From DASWID01 sp049682815 (GTDB lineage: Bacteria; Desulfobacterota_D; UBA1144; Nemesobacterales; CSP1-2), in contig JBAUII010000018.1 of NCBI GenBank assembly GCA_049682815.1, positions 1 to 42,447 on the forward strand: DNA of 42,447 bases, read 5' to 3'. Shown piece after piece: positions 1-8,466 of the stretch. Under the pieces are notes generated by a model that saw only the letters and a program-made list of their open reading frames with translations, was not told the DNA's origin and ran no database searches. The position numbers and the translations under genes are program-made. Position 1 is the first letter of the stretch; each line of letters starts with the position of its first letter.

Positions 1-53
1 CTTGTAAGGTGAGGCCGGGAAATCACCGGTGGAATCTGAAAAGGAAGCGACGC

Positions 54-121
54 TGTAGCGGCGAACTTTAGCTCGCCATGAATTCAAAAAAGAAAATGGA
101 GGACTAAAACCCTCTGCTACC
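54..121. repeat. Dispersed repeat, copy 1 (two short modules)
   Basis: Module one (54-80) reads TGTAGCGGCGA, then CTTTAG, then CTCGCCATG, an imperfect GGCGA/TCGCC palindrome. Module two (about 99-121) reads GGAGGACT to CTCTGCTAC. Both modules recur at 24794-24861 in the opposite order, where the palindrome of module one is perfect. The remaining bases 1-167 show no gene. Confidence 0.6.
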
Positions 122-167
122 ACGCTGTAAAATTTCAATTAAACTATGTTACATTTATTAAACCCCG

Positions 168-878
168 ATGAAAGAGAGTTTTTCATTGTCTGTGGTACTT
201 CCTGCGTATAATGAGGAAGAGAATATCCGAAAAACGGTTTTACAGGTTGTTTCATATCTGAGAGAGAGATCAGATAATTATGAAATAATCGTCGTAAATG
301 ACGGTTCTTCGGACAAGACGGGCGAGATTGTAAAAGAGCTTGCACAAGAGAATCATAAAGTCTTGCTCGTGAATCATCCAAAGAATCAGGGGTATGGCGC
401 GGCGCTCCGAAGCGGATTTGAAATGGCGTCACTTGAATACATTTTTTTGATGGACAGCGATGGCCAGTTCGACATCAGAGAACTCGACAGTTTTTTCCCT
501 TTCCTAGAGCAATCCATAGCGGTAATAGGGTATCGAGAGAAAAGAGCCGACTCGTTTTTAAGAACCCTCAATTCCTGGCTTTACCATTTTTATATTCGGA
601 TTGTTTTTGGTCTGAATGTGAAAGATATCGACTGTGCGTTTAAAATCTTTCCGAGGGCTGCTTACGAATCTATAAAACCCATAAAATCAGGTGGCGCTCT
701 ATTTAGCGCCGAGCTCCTTATCAGACTAATCAGAAATGGTAACAGAATAAAGGAGATCCCTGTAAGCCATTATCCTCGATTATATGGGGAGCAGACCGGT
801 GCGAACCTAGGTGTTATACTGAGGATGTTCAGAGAGTGTTGGAAGTTTAGAAATGACATCAGGGATCAAGAGAAGTAG
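168..878 (+). CDS. GT2 glycosyltransferase, polyprenyl-phosphate-sugar synthase type
   Basis: This 236-residue protein is predicted to transfer a sugar from a nucleotide-sugar to polyprenyl phosphate on the cytoplasmic side of the membrane. The N-terminus has the GT2 fold signature (VVLPAYNEEENI near residue 10, IVVNDGSSDKT near 40). A metal-binding DSD motif (LMDSDGQFD) lies near residue 95, and the acceptor-side pattern DIDCAFKIF near 150. It lacks the two C-terminal membrane helices of GtrB-type enzymes, so it is the short dolichol-phosphate-mannose-synthase form. The start is ATG. It opens the glycan island and resembles the product of 6640-7386. The sugar cannot be read from the sequence. 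Confidence 0.9.
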   Translation: MKESFSLSVVLPAYNEEENIRKTVLQVVSYLRERSDNYEIIVVNDGSSDKTGEIVKELAQENHKVLLVNHPKNQGYGAALRSGFEMASLEYIFLMDSDGQFDIRELDSFFPFLEQSIAVIGYREKRADSFLRTLNSWLYHFYIRIVFGLNVKDIDCAFKIFPRAAYESIKPIKSGGALFSAELLIRLIRNGNRIKEIPVSHYPRLYGEQTGANLGVILRMFRECWKFRNDIRDQEK

Positions 879-879
879 A

Positions 880-1182
880 GTGTATGTAAATCGCGTACTA
901 TTAATTGTTCTCATAGTATTGGTATTGACATGGGAGTTGATTGTTGGACTTTTTTGTCGTAGGGGTGTTCCTAGGAAAGGAGAAGATTTTACTTCGGTCA
1001 ATTTATAAATTTATGATGGTGTAGCACTCGTTGTATTTGGGCTCTTTCATGTTATGACACATATCGATGAAAGTATCTTAGTCTGGCGATTATTTCTCTA
1101 ACTCGCGAATTCCCTTTACGTTGGTACAGGGCTACTCATTGAGAATGCGGAGTTGGCTGGTTTATCGTGTAATGTCATTTAA
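880..1182 (+). pseudogene. Probable decayed membrane-protein gene
   Basis: Starting from GTG at 880, one base after the previous stop, a single frame reads as plausible membrane-protein sequence but is broken by TAA at 1006-1008, 1099-1101 and 1180-1182. The first segment is strongly hydrophobic (LLIVLIVLVLTWELIVGLF). The second reads IYDGVALVVFGLFHVMTHID and the third LANSLYVGTGLLIENAELAG. No frameshift is needed to join them, which suggests point-mutation decay of one gene. The family is not recognised. A separate 64-codon hydrophobic frame follows (1191-1385); it may be another remnant or chance and is not called. The rest of the gap to 1401 shows nothing else. Confidence 0.4.
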
Positions 1183-1401
1183 GTTAGATATTGAATATGT
1201 TCGATTCTGATCTTGGTCGTTCGCATGGAGTTGAAGACATCCCGGCAGCCTCTATTCAGGTTATTGTAAATGGATTGATTCCTGGAATAGTCAAATTATT
1301 CCTTCTTGTTTTTATTTTTCTCTCGGTGAAATTATGCGGGTTGATGTCTTTTGCTTCTTTTTTTAGAACAACATTTGTTAAGTAAAGGGGGATAAAGGCG
1401 G

Positions 1402-2709
1402 TTGTCGCTAATTGGATTATTGAGAGTGAATAAATATGACGTGATTGTTTTCTTCCTGGTCGTGATCAGTCTCGGCCTGAAATTTTACGGGCTTGACGAT
1501 CCGGATGATTATATGTTCGATGAGGTTTATTTTGCATTCACTGCTCAGGAGATCGCAAAAGGGAATAGTGATAGCTGGGAAATGGGTCCCAAGGCGCCGG
1601 AGGGATTTGCCTTTGAGTGGTCTCACCCCCCTCTTGGTAAGGAGCTCAGCGCATTGGGTATTTTGATTTTCGGGGATCGTACATTCGGATGGCGCTTTTT
1701 TCAGGCCCTATTCGGCGGACTCGGGACGATTGTTATCTACATTGTAGGTAAAGAGCTTTTTCAGAGCAAGCGGGTTGGCGTGTTTGCCGCTTTTCTATAC
1801 ACATTTGATTGCTTCATATTTGTTTTGAGTCGGATTACGATGGTTGATATATTCTTGATGACTTTCATTCTCCTGGCATCGCTTTTTGTAATAAAGTATG
1901 CAAGGACGCGGAGAGACAAGCTTATTTATCTTTCCGGAATTTTTTGCGGATTGTCGATGTCCGTGAAGTGGAGCGGTGTATATGCAACAGAGTTTTTAGC
2001 AGCTGTCGGATTTGCGGTGATGTACTACACAGAGATTCATAGTGGTAAGGAGGCAACCGATTCTTTTTTTGAAACGCTTTTTATTGTTACAAGAACAATC
2101 GTTTTAGCCTTCATAATTACGCCGCTAATTGTTTATATTCTGACATATCTACCTTACTTTCTGCATGGGCATAGCTTAAGCGATTTTATAGACTTGCAGG
2201 AGGGCATGTATTGGTATCACAAGAGTATAACGCAATCACATCCCTATCAGTCGCCATGGTGGAAGTGGCCTCTCATTCTAAGAACCGTGTATGTGTATCT
2301 TGGTGAATACGGGGATAAGCACAGGTACATATACGCAATAGGGAACCCGTTTATATGGTGGACTGGATGTCTGTTTCTAGCTATCGGTATTGTTCAGGTT
2401 ATTCGCAGGGAGCTGCCATCACTTGCATTTGCACTACTGAGTGTATTTGCCTACTGGCTACCCTGGGCATTATCTCCAAGGAAGGTAACATTTTTATATC
2501 ATTTTCTTCCTTCCTTCGTATTTATCATTCTGATAATAGCTTACTTCCTGGACGTGATCTGGGATAGGTTCCGTCACGGAAAAGACCTGGTTTTGTTGTA
2601 CCTCTTTATAGCTGCCGCTACATTTGTGTACTTTTATCCTATCCTAGCCGCTGTCCCAATACCCGATGACTCGCTAGGTCGTTATTTCTGGCTCAGCAGT
2701 TGGAGATGA
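1402..2709 (+). CDS. Protein O-mannosyltransferase (Pmt, GT39)
   Basis: This 435-residue polytopic membrane protein belongs to the bacterial Pmt family, which moves mannose from polyprenyl-phosphate-mannose onto Ser/Thr of exported proteins outside the cytoplasmic membrane. Diagnostic features are the acidic pair in YMFDEVYF (Asp40-Glu41) in the first external loop, SHPPLGKE near residue 75, the RITMVD and KWSG motifs in the middle, and a four-helix C-terminal block of PMT_4TMC type ending in LGRYFWLSSW. The length fits bacterial Pmt proteins. The start is TTG, preceded by AGGGGGAT; TTG 1420 or GTG 1426 are alternatives. Family assignment is firm; protein rather than glycan as acceptor is inferred from the family. 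Confidence 0.88.
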   Translation: MSLIGLLRVNKYDVIVFFLVVISLGLKFYGLDDPDDYMFDEVYFAFTAQEIAKGNSDSWEMGPKAPEGFAFEWSHPPLGKELSALGILIFGDRTFGWRFFQALFGGLGTIVIYIVGKELFQSKRVGVFAAFLYTFDCFIFVLSRITMVDIFLMTFILLASLFVIKYARTRRDKLIYLSGIFCGLSMSVKWSGVYATEFLAAVGFAVMYYTEIHSGKEATDSFFETLFIVTRTIVLAFIITPLIVYILTYLPYFLHGHSLSDFIDLQEGMYWYHKSITQSHPYQSPWWKWPLILRTVYVYLGEYGDKHRYIYAIGNPFIWWTGCLFLAIGIVQVIRRELPSLAFALLSVFAYWLPWALSPRKVTFLYHFLPSFVFIILIIAYFLDVIWDRFRHGKDLVLLYLFIAAATFVYFYPILAAVPIPDDSLGRYFWLSSWR

Positions 2710-2797
2710 TATTTAATTGATATTGACTTCCGTAAGGCAACATCTGATAGATTTGAATGACTTGAGCTCTATTATCATAACTCTTTTGGAATAGCTG

Positions 2798-3424
2798 ATG
2801 GTAACAATCGCATTGAGAAAAACAGACATTATAAGCGGAATCATATTAGGGATTATTATTGCGATCTTTAGCTTTGCTGTTCTCAAAAACCTCGAATATG
2901 TAATCCCGTTACCCAATTTTATTTTGAAGTCACTGTGGTCGATACTTGTCGTAATACCTGTTCTGATTTTCTCCTTGATTATCATAACGTATAATCTGGG
3001 GCGAAGGTGGCCTACCTTTTATCAGTTTGGGAAATTTATAATCATTGGATTCTCAAACACAGCTATAGACTTCGGGGTGCTAAATTTTCTCATGTACGTG
3101 TCTAGTATCGACAGAGGAATTTTGTTTTCTGTCTTTAAGGGAATATCATTTCTATTGGCAGTCACAAATAGTTACTTTTGGAACAAGTATTGGACATTTG
3201 AAAAAAATAGAACGGATCAGTGGGGAAGGGAATTTTTCAAATTCGCAGCCGTAAGCGGCAGTGCTTTTCTTATCAATGTTGGAATTGCGTCTTTTATCGT
3301 AAATTTTCTAAAACCCCTCGCCGGCATTTCACCCACGCTTTGGGCAAACTTCGGTGCATTCGTATCCTTGGTGTTTACAATAATGTGGACATTCCTGGGG
3401 TACAAGTTTATTGTATTCAAATGA
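2798..3424 (+). CDS. GtrA-family membrane protein
   Basis: This 208-residue membrane protein has a C-terminal GtrA domain (about residues 75-208, four helices) with the family signatures KFIIIGFSNTAIDFG, NSYFWNKYWTF and a closing FLGYKFIVF. GtrA proteins are thought to move, or help move, polyprenyl-phosphate-linked sugars across the cytoplasmic membrane. Two extra hydrophobic segments (about residues 12-60) precede the domain, making the protein longer than a minimal GtrA of about 120-150 residues. It sits between a Pmt gene and a GtrB-like synthase, the usual GtrA-GtrB pairing. The function is taken from the family. Confidence 0.85.
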   Translation: MVTIALRKTDIISGIILGIIIAIFSFAVLKNLEYVIPLPNFILKSLWSILVVIPVLIFSLIIITYNLGRRWPTFYQFGKFIIIGFSNTAIDFGVLNFLMYVSSIDRGILFSVFKGISFLLAVTNSYFWNKYWTFEKNRTDQWGREFFKFAAVSGSAFLINVGIASFIVNFLKPLAGISPTLWANFGAFVSLVFTIMWTFLGYKFIVFK

Positions 3425-3550
3425 ATTAACTTTCCCGAAAGTGGGGGGAATAGTTGATAAGGAGGCTGTAATATGAAAAATATATTCACTTGTTAATGGC
3501 TTAAGGCTTACTGATTGAAGTAAGAGTCTGTAATCTTTGTGTAGTATATA

Positions 3551-4570
3551 TTGAATCCTATAACAGCAATGATGAAAGATAGAGTTAATGTACAGTCCAA
3601 AAAAAAAGTTGATAGAACCGGAAATCGGTTGGTATCGGTTGTTATTCCTGCCTATAATGAGGCAGAAGTGTTACCCGAGTTTCATGAACGAATTTCAAAA
3701 GTCTTAAATAGTATGGCTATGGATGCTGAGATTCTATACGTCAATGATGGTAGCACTGATGACACATTGAAGATTATGCATGGCTTGCGACAATCCGATC
3801 AGAGGGTTTCTATACTGGACTTGAGCAGAAATTTTGGTAAAGAGGCTGCAATGACTGCGGGTCTTGATCATGCCAGCGGTGACGCCGTGGTGCTAATTGA
3901 TGCTGATTTGCAACACCCACCTGAGCTTATTCCAGAATTGGTGAAACATTGGATCGATGGCTATGATGTAGTTTACACAACAAATGTTGATAGGTCTGGT
4001 GAAACCATAGTTAAAAAATTCATAACTCATTCGTTTTATCGTTTAATGAAGATGTTTGGACGTGTAGATATACCGATGAACGCCGGCGACTATCGTTTAC
4101 TCAGCCGTCGTGCCGTTGACTCTCTAACACAACTTAGGGAGCAGCATCGATATATGAAGGGTTTGTTTGCATGGATCGGCTATCCCCAGAAAGATGTTCC
4201 ATATCAGCCGGATCCTCGATTTGCCGGAAATACAAAGTGGGGTTATTTGGATCTCTGGTATCTTGCTTTAGAGGCCATTACTTCATTTACTGTAACACCT
4301 CTTAAAATCGCTACCTATCTTGGTTTAGCATCAGCCTTTATTGCTTTTATTTATGGTGCGATTACTGTTTACCAGAAGCTGGTCTATGGGAACCCTGTAG
4401 CAGGTTATCCTTCGCTGCTGGTAGCTGTACTATTCCTTGGAGGTATTCAGCTCTTGACTATAGGTATTATTGGAGAATATCTTGGTCGAATTTTCAATGA
4501 GACAAAGCAAAGGCCTCTCTATTTTTTGAAAGGTTACGAACCCTCTTCCTCTCGGAAAACCCAGTCTTGA
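3551..4570 (+). CDS. GtrB-like polyprenyl-phosphate glycosyltransferase (GT2)
   Basis: This 339-residue protein has an N-terminal GT2 domain and two C-terminal membrane helices (about residues 245-270 and 285-310), the architecture of GtrB, ArnC and polyprenyl-phosphate-glucose or -mannose synthases. Motifs are VVIPAYNEAEVLP, LYVNDGSTDDT, the metal-binding LIDADLQHPPE, NAGDYRLLSRRAV and FAWIGYPQKDVPY. It would load a sugar onto polyprenyl phosphate for flipping by the neighbouring GtrA protein. The start shown is TTG with no clear ribosome site; ATG 3569 is equally possible because the first 30 residues are not conserved. Its stop lies two bases from the stop of the convergent gene 4573-6438. 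Confidence 0.9.
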   Translation: MNPITAMMKDRVNVQSKKKVDRTGNRLVSVVIPAYNEAEVLPEFHERISKVLNSMAMDAEILYVNDGSTDDTLKIMHGLRQSDQRVSILDLSRNFGKEAAMTAGLDHASGDAVVLIDADLQHPPELIPELVKHWIDGYDVVYTTNVDRSGETIVKKFITHSFYRLMKMFGRVDIPMNAGDYRLLSRRAVDSLTQLREQHRYMKGLFAWIGYPQKDVPYQPDPRFAGNTKWGYLDLWYLALEAITSFTVTPLKIATYLGLASAFIAFIYGAITVYQKLVYGNPVAGYPSLLVAVLFLGGIQLLTIGIIGEYLGRIFNETKQRPLYFLKGYEPSSSRKTQS

Positions 4571-4572
4571 TT

Positions 4573-6438
4573 TTATGTACCGTCTTTTATTTTAAACACA
4601 TAATAATTCTCAGACTTAACCAGAATTGGAAAGTTATCCTTATAAAATTCCAGGTTTGGCTCCATCTTCTCTCTTTCCTCGGGCGGACCGATTACAACAT
4701 AGTCTATTCCATAATGAATCAGAAGATCCTTTGTGTCATTAGCACCCCTGTACATTCTTCGTACGTCATTTAATCTATCGCTAAAATTTACCCCTTGTCC
4801 CCAAAGGCTACCAGGATAGCCATGAACTATTCCCCTGCCCGTAAGAAGAATAAAATGGTTAAACGTGGGCGCTGTGAGAAATTTAGATCGCGAGTCAGTC
4901 AATTTCTTTATCGTTTCCGCCAGTTCTAGTTCTTCTTTGTTATTCTCTAGATATAACCCCTGCATTCCACTAACAAAACTAGTAATCCCAGATAGGATAA
5001 GAGATAAAAAGAGGAGTATGGATACAACCTTAAACTTGCTGCTCCATAAACAGGCTAATCCGTATGATACAAAAGGGATTGAACCAATGGAAAAGTAAAT
5101 CACTATTTTAACATTGTCCCAATCCCATGGAGTGAATTGTATGACATTTGCAATCAAAAAAATGAATATAAAAGGGATTGCAAATTTTTTTTGATTGACC
5201 GAGAGACTTTTGCTCAATAAGAGTGTTCCCATCAGAATTGGTATAAACAGTCCGGAATTTTTTAGATAAAACCAGAAAATATTGTCCTGGTTTGACATCC
5301 ATCCTAGATGAAAAGTGAAGAAATGACCTGTACTATCTCCGCGGGGCAGAAGGTAATATGCTTGCGGTAGTGTTAAGAGTCCCGCGGGAATAAAAAACCA
5401 AAGCCAACGGCGGGACGGGAAAAGGAAGAATAGTATTACGCTTATTATCCCCAAAGAAAGGGAACTGTGAGCGTGAAAAAGTGGCAGGGAGCCTGCCACT
5501 AAGCCCGCCGCCGCGAAATAAACCTTCTTATGGCTTTTTATTCCCTGCCAGAGCATAGTAAGAATCAGTATCGACATGGGGAAACCGAATAAGAATGGTC
5601 TTTGAGGGACGAGAAGCGAGGTTGTTGTATTTAGCCAGCGGTATCCAAGGTCGTCAATTTTAGTGTAGTCGTTCAAAGATGAAAGAAATTGTAAGAGATT
5701 TCCCTTTTCCGAAATAAGATCCTTAAAAAACTGTACAAATCCTAATCCACCATTGAGAAAGAAGAGAAAAGGGCTAATTGCGGATGCTATTTTATTCTCT
5801 GTAAAACGATAAGTAAATAAATATATTGTTGCCAGTAGGACTATGCTCAGCGATATGCCTTGAAACGTGAAAGCATTCGCTAAGCTCAAGCCGGACTTCA
5901 TAAGCATAGCGGTGAAGAGATCTGACAGAAAGTAGTAACGAATCGCAATCCCGCTGAAGATTGTATTTTCCGGGGGGAAATTGTCTCCATACAGAAAGGA
6001 ATTTATTATACTCCAGTGGTAGGGCAGATCCCCGAGATTGTAAGCAAGACCGGTGTAGAGGCCGTCCTCCCTCCAAAGTATTACCCTACTGAAAAGGAAG
6101 TAAAAAAGGTTAAAAAAGATACAGCTTAGAGCAAGAATTTGGAAAAGCACCTCTGAATGAAAAATGCTTCTAAGGTTTAATTGGTTGTGGTTCCTTACAA
6201 GGGTTAAATAGAGGATTAAGAGAGATGAGAAGAGCAACAGCGAAGAGGTAAATTTAATTGTATTTAAATCCAGACCGAATAACAGCGCATAGACAAAGCC
6301 AATCCAGGTTGTGAACGCGAAACCGACCAGTGCACCATAAAAGAACCGCTCTTCAAATATGAATTCTTCCTTCATTAGAAGGGTAGAAGAAAAACCAAAT
6401 AAGAATGATACGAACACAAATAGAAAAGATAATATCAT
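4573..6438 (-). CDS. Large polytopic membrane protein, putative GT-C glycosyltransferase
   Basis: This 621-residue protein has about a dozen hydrophobic segments and a soluble C-terminal tail (about residues 500-621). It is a paralogue of the 659-residue protein at 9809-11788. Both share an acidic residue four positions before a histidine in the first large loop (LGDLPYHW, Asp137/His141), a following Ile-x-x-Ser-Phe-x-x-Gly pattern, then RYYFLSDL, a mid-protein histidine pair (FHAHSS), an FTPWDWDN segment, and a tail motif Gly-Arg...Gly-Tyr-Pro...Trp-Gly-x-Gly-x-Asn. An acidic residue in the first external loop followed by many helices is the GT-C plan, so I infer an extracytoplasmic glycosyltransferase using a lipid-phosphate sugar. 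It is divergent from the operon at 6640. No characterised family is recognised. Confidence 0.75.
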   Translation of the reverse strand: MILSFLFVFVSFLFGFSSTLLMKEEFIFEERFFYGALVGFAFTTWIGFVYALLFGLDLNTIKFTSSLLLFSSLLILYLTLVRNHNQLNLRSIFHSEVLFQILALSCIFFNLFYFLFSRVILWREDGLYTGLAYNLGDLPYHWSIINSFLYGDNFPPENTIFSGIAIRYYFLSDLFTAMLMKSGLSLANAFTFQGISLSIVLLATIYLFTYRFTENKIASAISPFLFFLNGGLGFVQFFKDLISEKGNLLQFLSSLNDYTKIDDLGYRWLNTTTSLLVPQRPFLFGFPMSILILTMLWQGIKSHKKVYFAAAGLVAGSLPLFHAHSSLSLGIISVILFFLFPSRRWLWFFIPAGLLTLPQAYYLLPRGDSTGHFFTFHLGWMSNQDNIFWFYLKNSGLFIPILMGTLLLSKSLSVNQKKFAIPFIFIFLIANVIQFTPWDWDNVKIVIYFSIGSIPFVSYGLACLWSSKFKVVSILLFLSLILSGITSFVSGMQGLYLENNKEELELAETIKKLTDSRSKFLTAPTFNHFILLTGRGIVHGYPGSLWGQGVNFSDRLNDVRRMYRGANDTKDLLIHYGIDYVVIGPPEEREKMEPNLEFYKDNFPILVKSENYYVFKIKDGT

Positions 6439-6564
6439 TATACTGTAAGCCGAACCCCGAGCTTAGTTAGCCAAAGTGTCATTAATTATAAATCTTGACT
6501 GAAGATACGCAAAATTGACTGATCTGGGTTAATTTTCTACGGATTTGAAATAGGTAAAATTTTG

Positions 6565-6593
6565 TTGAACAGGATTGGGATGTAATATATATT
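6565..6593 (+). promoter_or_regulatory. Candidate sigma70-type promoter for the glf operon
   Basis: TTGAAC (6565-6570) and TATATT (6588-6593) are separated by 17 bases. They lie 47 bases ahead of the TTG start at 6640 and are the best match in the divergent gap between 6438 and 6640. This is a motif match only. Confidence 0.35.
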
Positions 6594-6639
6594 ATAGCAA
6601 AATTGAATTTCTTTAAGAAATAATAGGGATAATCAGATA

Positions 6640-7386
6640 TTGACTAAGAACAACACCCTAAGACTCAGCCCTGTCTCAGTAGTGATGCCGGTCTATAATG
6701 AGGAGGGGATTATAGAGAGAACTGTCAGGGATTACTATTCGGAAATTGTCGACAAAATTCCCGGTTCTGAGATGGTTATTGTTGATGACTGTTCGACTGA
6801 CAACAGCCCTCTTATACTTAAAGAACTATCAGTGGAGCTACCAAATATACGTGTGTTGCGAACTCAAGAAAATGGGGGACATGGAAGGGCGCTTAGGCTA
6901 GCGTTTGAAAATGTGAGATGCGATCTTATATTCCATACAGACAGCGATTATCAAAACGATCCAAGAGATTTTTGGAAGCTCTATAATGAAATCGAGGCAG
7001 AAGATCTTGTGATTGGGTATAGGGCCGAACGGAACGATCCCATACCGCGTCTGATTATTACTCGTCTCGTAATTTTGGTTAACTTTGTTTTGTTCTGTTT
7101 TTATATACGTGATGCTAATTCGCCATTTAAGCTCATCCGGCGCGGTTGCTTGGAAGACTGTCTTAAAGACATAAGGAACGATGTCTTTGCCCCATCTATT
7201 TTACTGGCTATTACAGCTAAAAAGAAAGGATATCGCTTGAAGGAGGTTCCTGTTTCACATCTTTCAAGGAAGACAGGGCGGGTTTCGATAGTCAAATGGA
7301 AACTGGTGAGGGCTTGCTTCCAGACGCTTCGAGAGATTTATCAGTTGAGAATAGTATTAAACAAATCCCAAAGGACGTTGGCTTGA
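6640..7386 (+). CDS. GT2 glycosyltransferase, polyprenyl-phosphate-sugar synthase type
   Basis: This 248-residue cytoplasmic GT2 enzyme is the first gene of the glf operon. Motifs are VVMPVYNEEGIIERT, IVDDCSTDNS, the metal-binding HTDSDYQNDP near residue 107 and DANSPFKLIRR near 158. It lacks GtrB-type C-terminal helices and is related to the enzyme at 168-878. By family it makes a polyprenyl-phosphate sugar. Given the UDP-galactopyranose mutase two genes downstream, UDP-galactofuranose is a possible donor, but this is inference. The start is TTG with AGGGAT about ten bases upstream. A gap of about 80 bases separates it from the next gene. Confidence 0.88.
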   Translation: MTKNNTLRLSPVSVVMPVYNEEGIIERTVRDYYSEIVDKIPGSEMVIVDDCSTDNSPLILKELSVELPNIRVLRTQENGGHGRALRLAFENVRCDLIFHTDSDYQNDPRDFWKLYNEIEAEDLVIGYRAERNDPIPRLIITRLVILVNFVLFCFYIRDANSPFKLIRRGCLEDCLKDIRNDVFAPSILLAITAKKKGYRLKEVPVSHLSRKTGRVSIVKWKLVRACFQTLREIYQLRIVLNKSQRTLA

Positions 7387-7467
7387 TTTGTGTGGTAAAC
7401 CCTCCGATTTGAATTCCAAGCCTCATTAGTGGTTGAATAAGAGACGTACGATTCAAATAGGGTATGA

Positions 7468-8466
7468 ATGAGAAAGATTATAGGAATAGCAATAAGTATC
7501 GTTTTTTTGGCTCTAGCCTTATATAAAGCTAATTTTGCTGAAATTGGAAGGGTTTTGATTGGAGTGAAATTTGACTGGCTAATTTTAGCTATTTTATTGT
7601 ATCCTGTAAGTTTTGTTCCCCGGGCCATTCGTTGGCGACGGTTGCTTCAACCTGTGAAATTCCTTCAAATTAAATCGATCTTTCCTGTACTTATCGTCGG
7701 ATACATGGCTAATAATATTTTGCCGTTAAGGATGGGAGAGCTTTTTAGGGCTCATTTTCTAAGGGAAAGGGAAGGGGTCAGCGGTTTTTCGTCGATCGCA
7801 ACCATCTTGGTTGAGCGCACCTTGGATGGTCTTACGCTCGTTCTGGTCCTGGCTGTAGTATTGGTTTTTTACCCACAAGAGGAGTGGGTAAACGATCTGG
7901 GCTGGACAGCTGGTACGGTATTCTTCACAGTACTTATGGGGATTTTTCTTTTGAAGAGATATGAGGGCTCAAAGCGTATGGAGCCCATTATCTCGCGACT
8001 TAAAGATAGATTTTTGGGCAAGTGGTTGACTACCAAGTTCGAGGCGTTTCTTATAGGTCTTCGAGGATTATCTTCCCTAAAGGATTTGGTGCTTGTAGGG
8101 CTGCTCTCCATATTGATCTGGCTCATTGAAGGGATTGCTCTATACGTCATCACAGTCGCTTTTGCCCTGCGTATTTCTCCCGAAGAAATAGCTCTTCTCC
8201 TTGTGATAGTGACTATAAGCACCATGATTCCGTCGGGACCTGGATTTATCGGAACCTTTCAATATGCTTACGTTCTTGCTTTTGGGCTCTTTGGCATTAG
8301 CAAAGATATAGCCATAGCTGCCTCTATTATCACGCAGCTTGTTTTTTTCGTAATAGTTAATCCGGTCGGAATCGGTATACTTTTGAAACATAACCTATCG
8401 TTGAGAGGAGCGGAGGAAGCTGTGGTACGATTCGAGGATTCTTCGAAACAGGGGCGGGGATTATGA
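7468..8466 (+). CDS. UPF0104 / LPG-synthase-TM family membrane protein, putative lipid-sugar flippase
   Basis: This 332-residue integral membrane protein has the core of the lysylphosphatidylglycerol-synthase transmembrane (UPF0104, AglD-like) family. Signatures are LPLRMGELFRA (Pro86, Arg88, Gly-Glu 90-91, Arg94), VERTLDGLTLV (115-125) and PSGPGFIGTFQY near residue 255. It has about seven or eight helices and no soluble catalytic domain. Family members are found beside GT2 polyprenyl-phosphate synthases and are suspected of lipid translocation. Here it lies between a GT2 gene and glf, and its stop overlaps the glf start by four bases (ATGA), so the two are translationally coupled. The flippase role is inference. 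Confidence 0.82.
   Translation: MRKIIGIAISIVFLALALYKANFAEIGRVLIGVKFDWLILAILLYPVSFVPRAIRWRRLLQPVKFLQIKSIFPVLIVGYMANNILPLRMGELFRAHFLREREGVSGFSSIATILVERTLDGLTLVLVLAVVLVFYPQEEWVNDLGWTAGTVFFTVLMGIFLLKRYEGSKRMEPIISRLKDRFLGKWLTTKFEAFLIGLRGLSSLKDLVLVGLLSILIWLIEGIALYVITVAFALRISPEEIALLLVIVTISTMIPSGPGFIGTFQYAYVLAFGLFGISKDIAIAASIITQLVFFVIVNPVGIGILLKHNLSLRGAEEAVVRFEDSSKQGRGL

Noticed and set aside
1191..1385. 64-codon hydrophobic frame
   Set aside because: No ribosome site, no family, and it sits in a decayed region; chance or a remnant is as likely as a gene.
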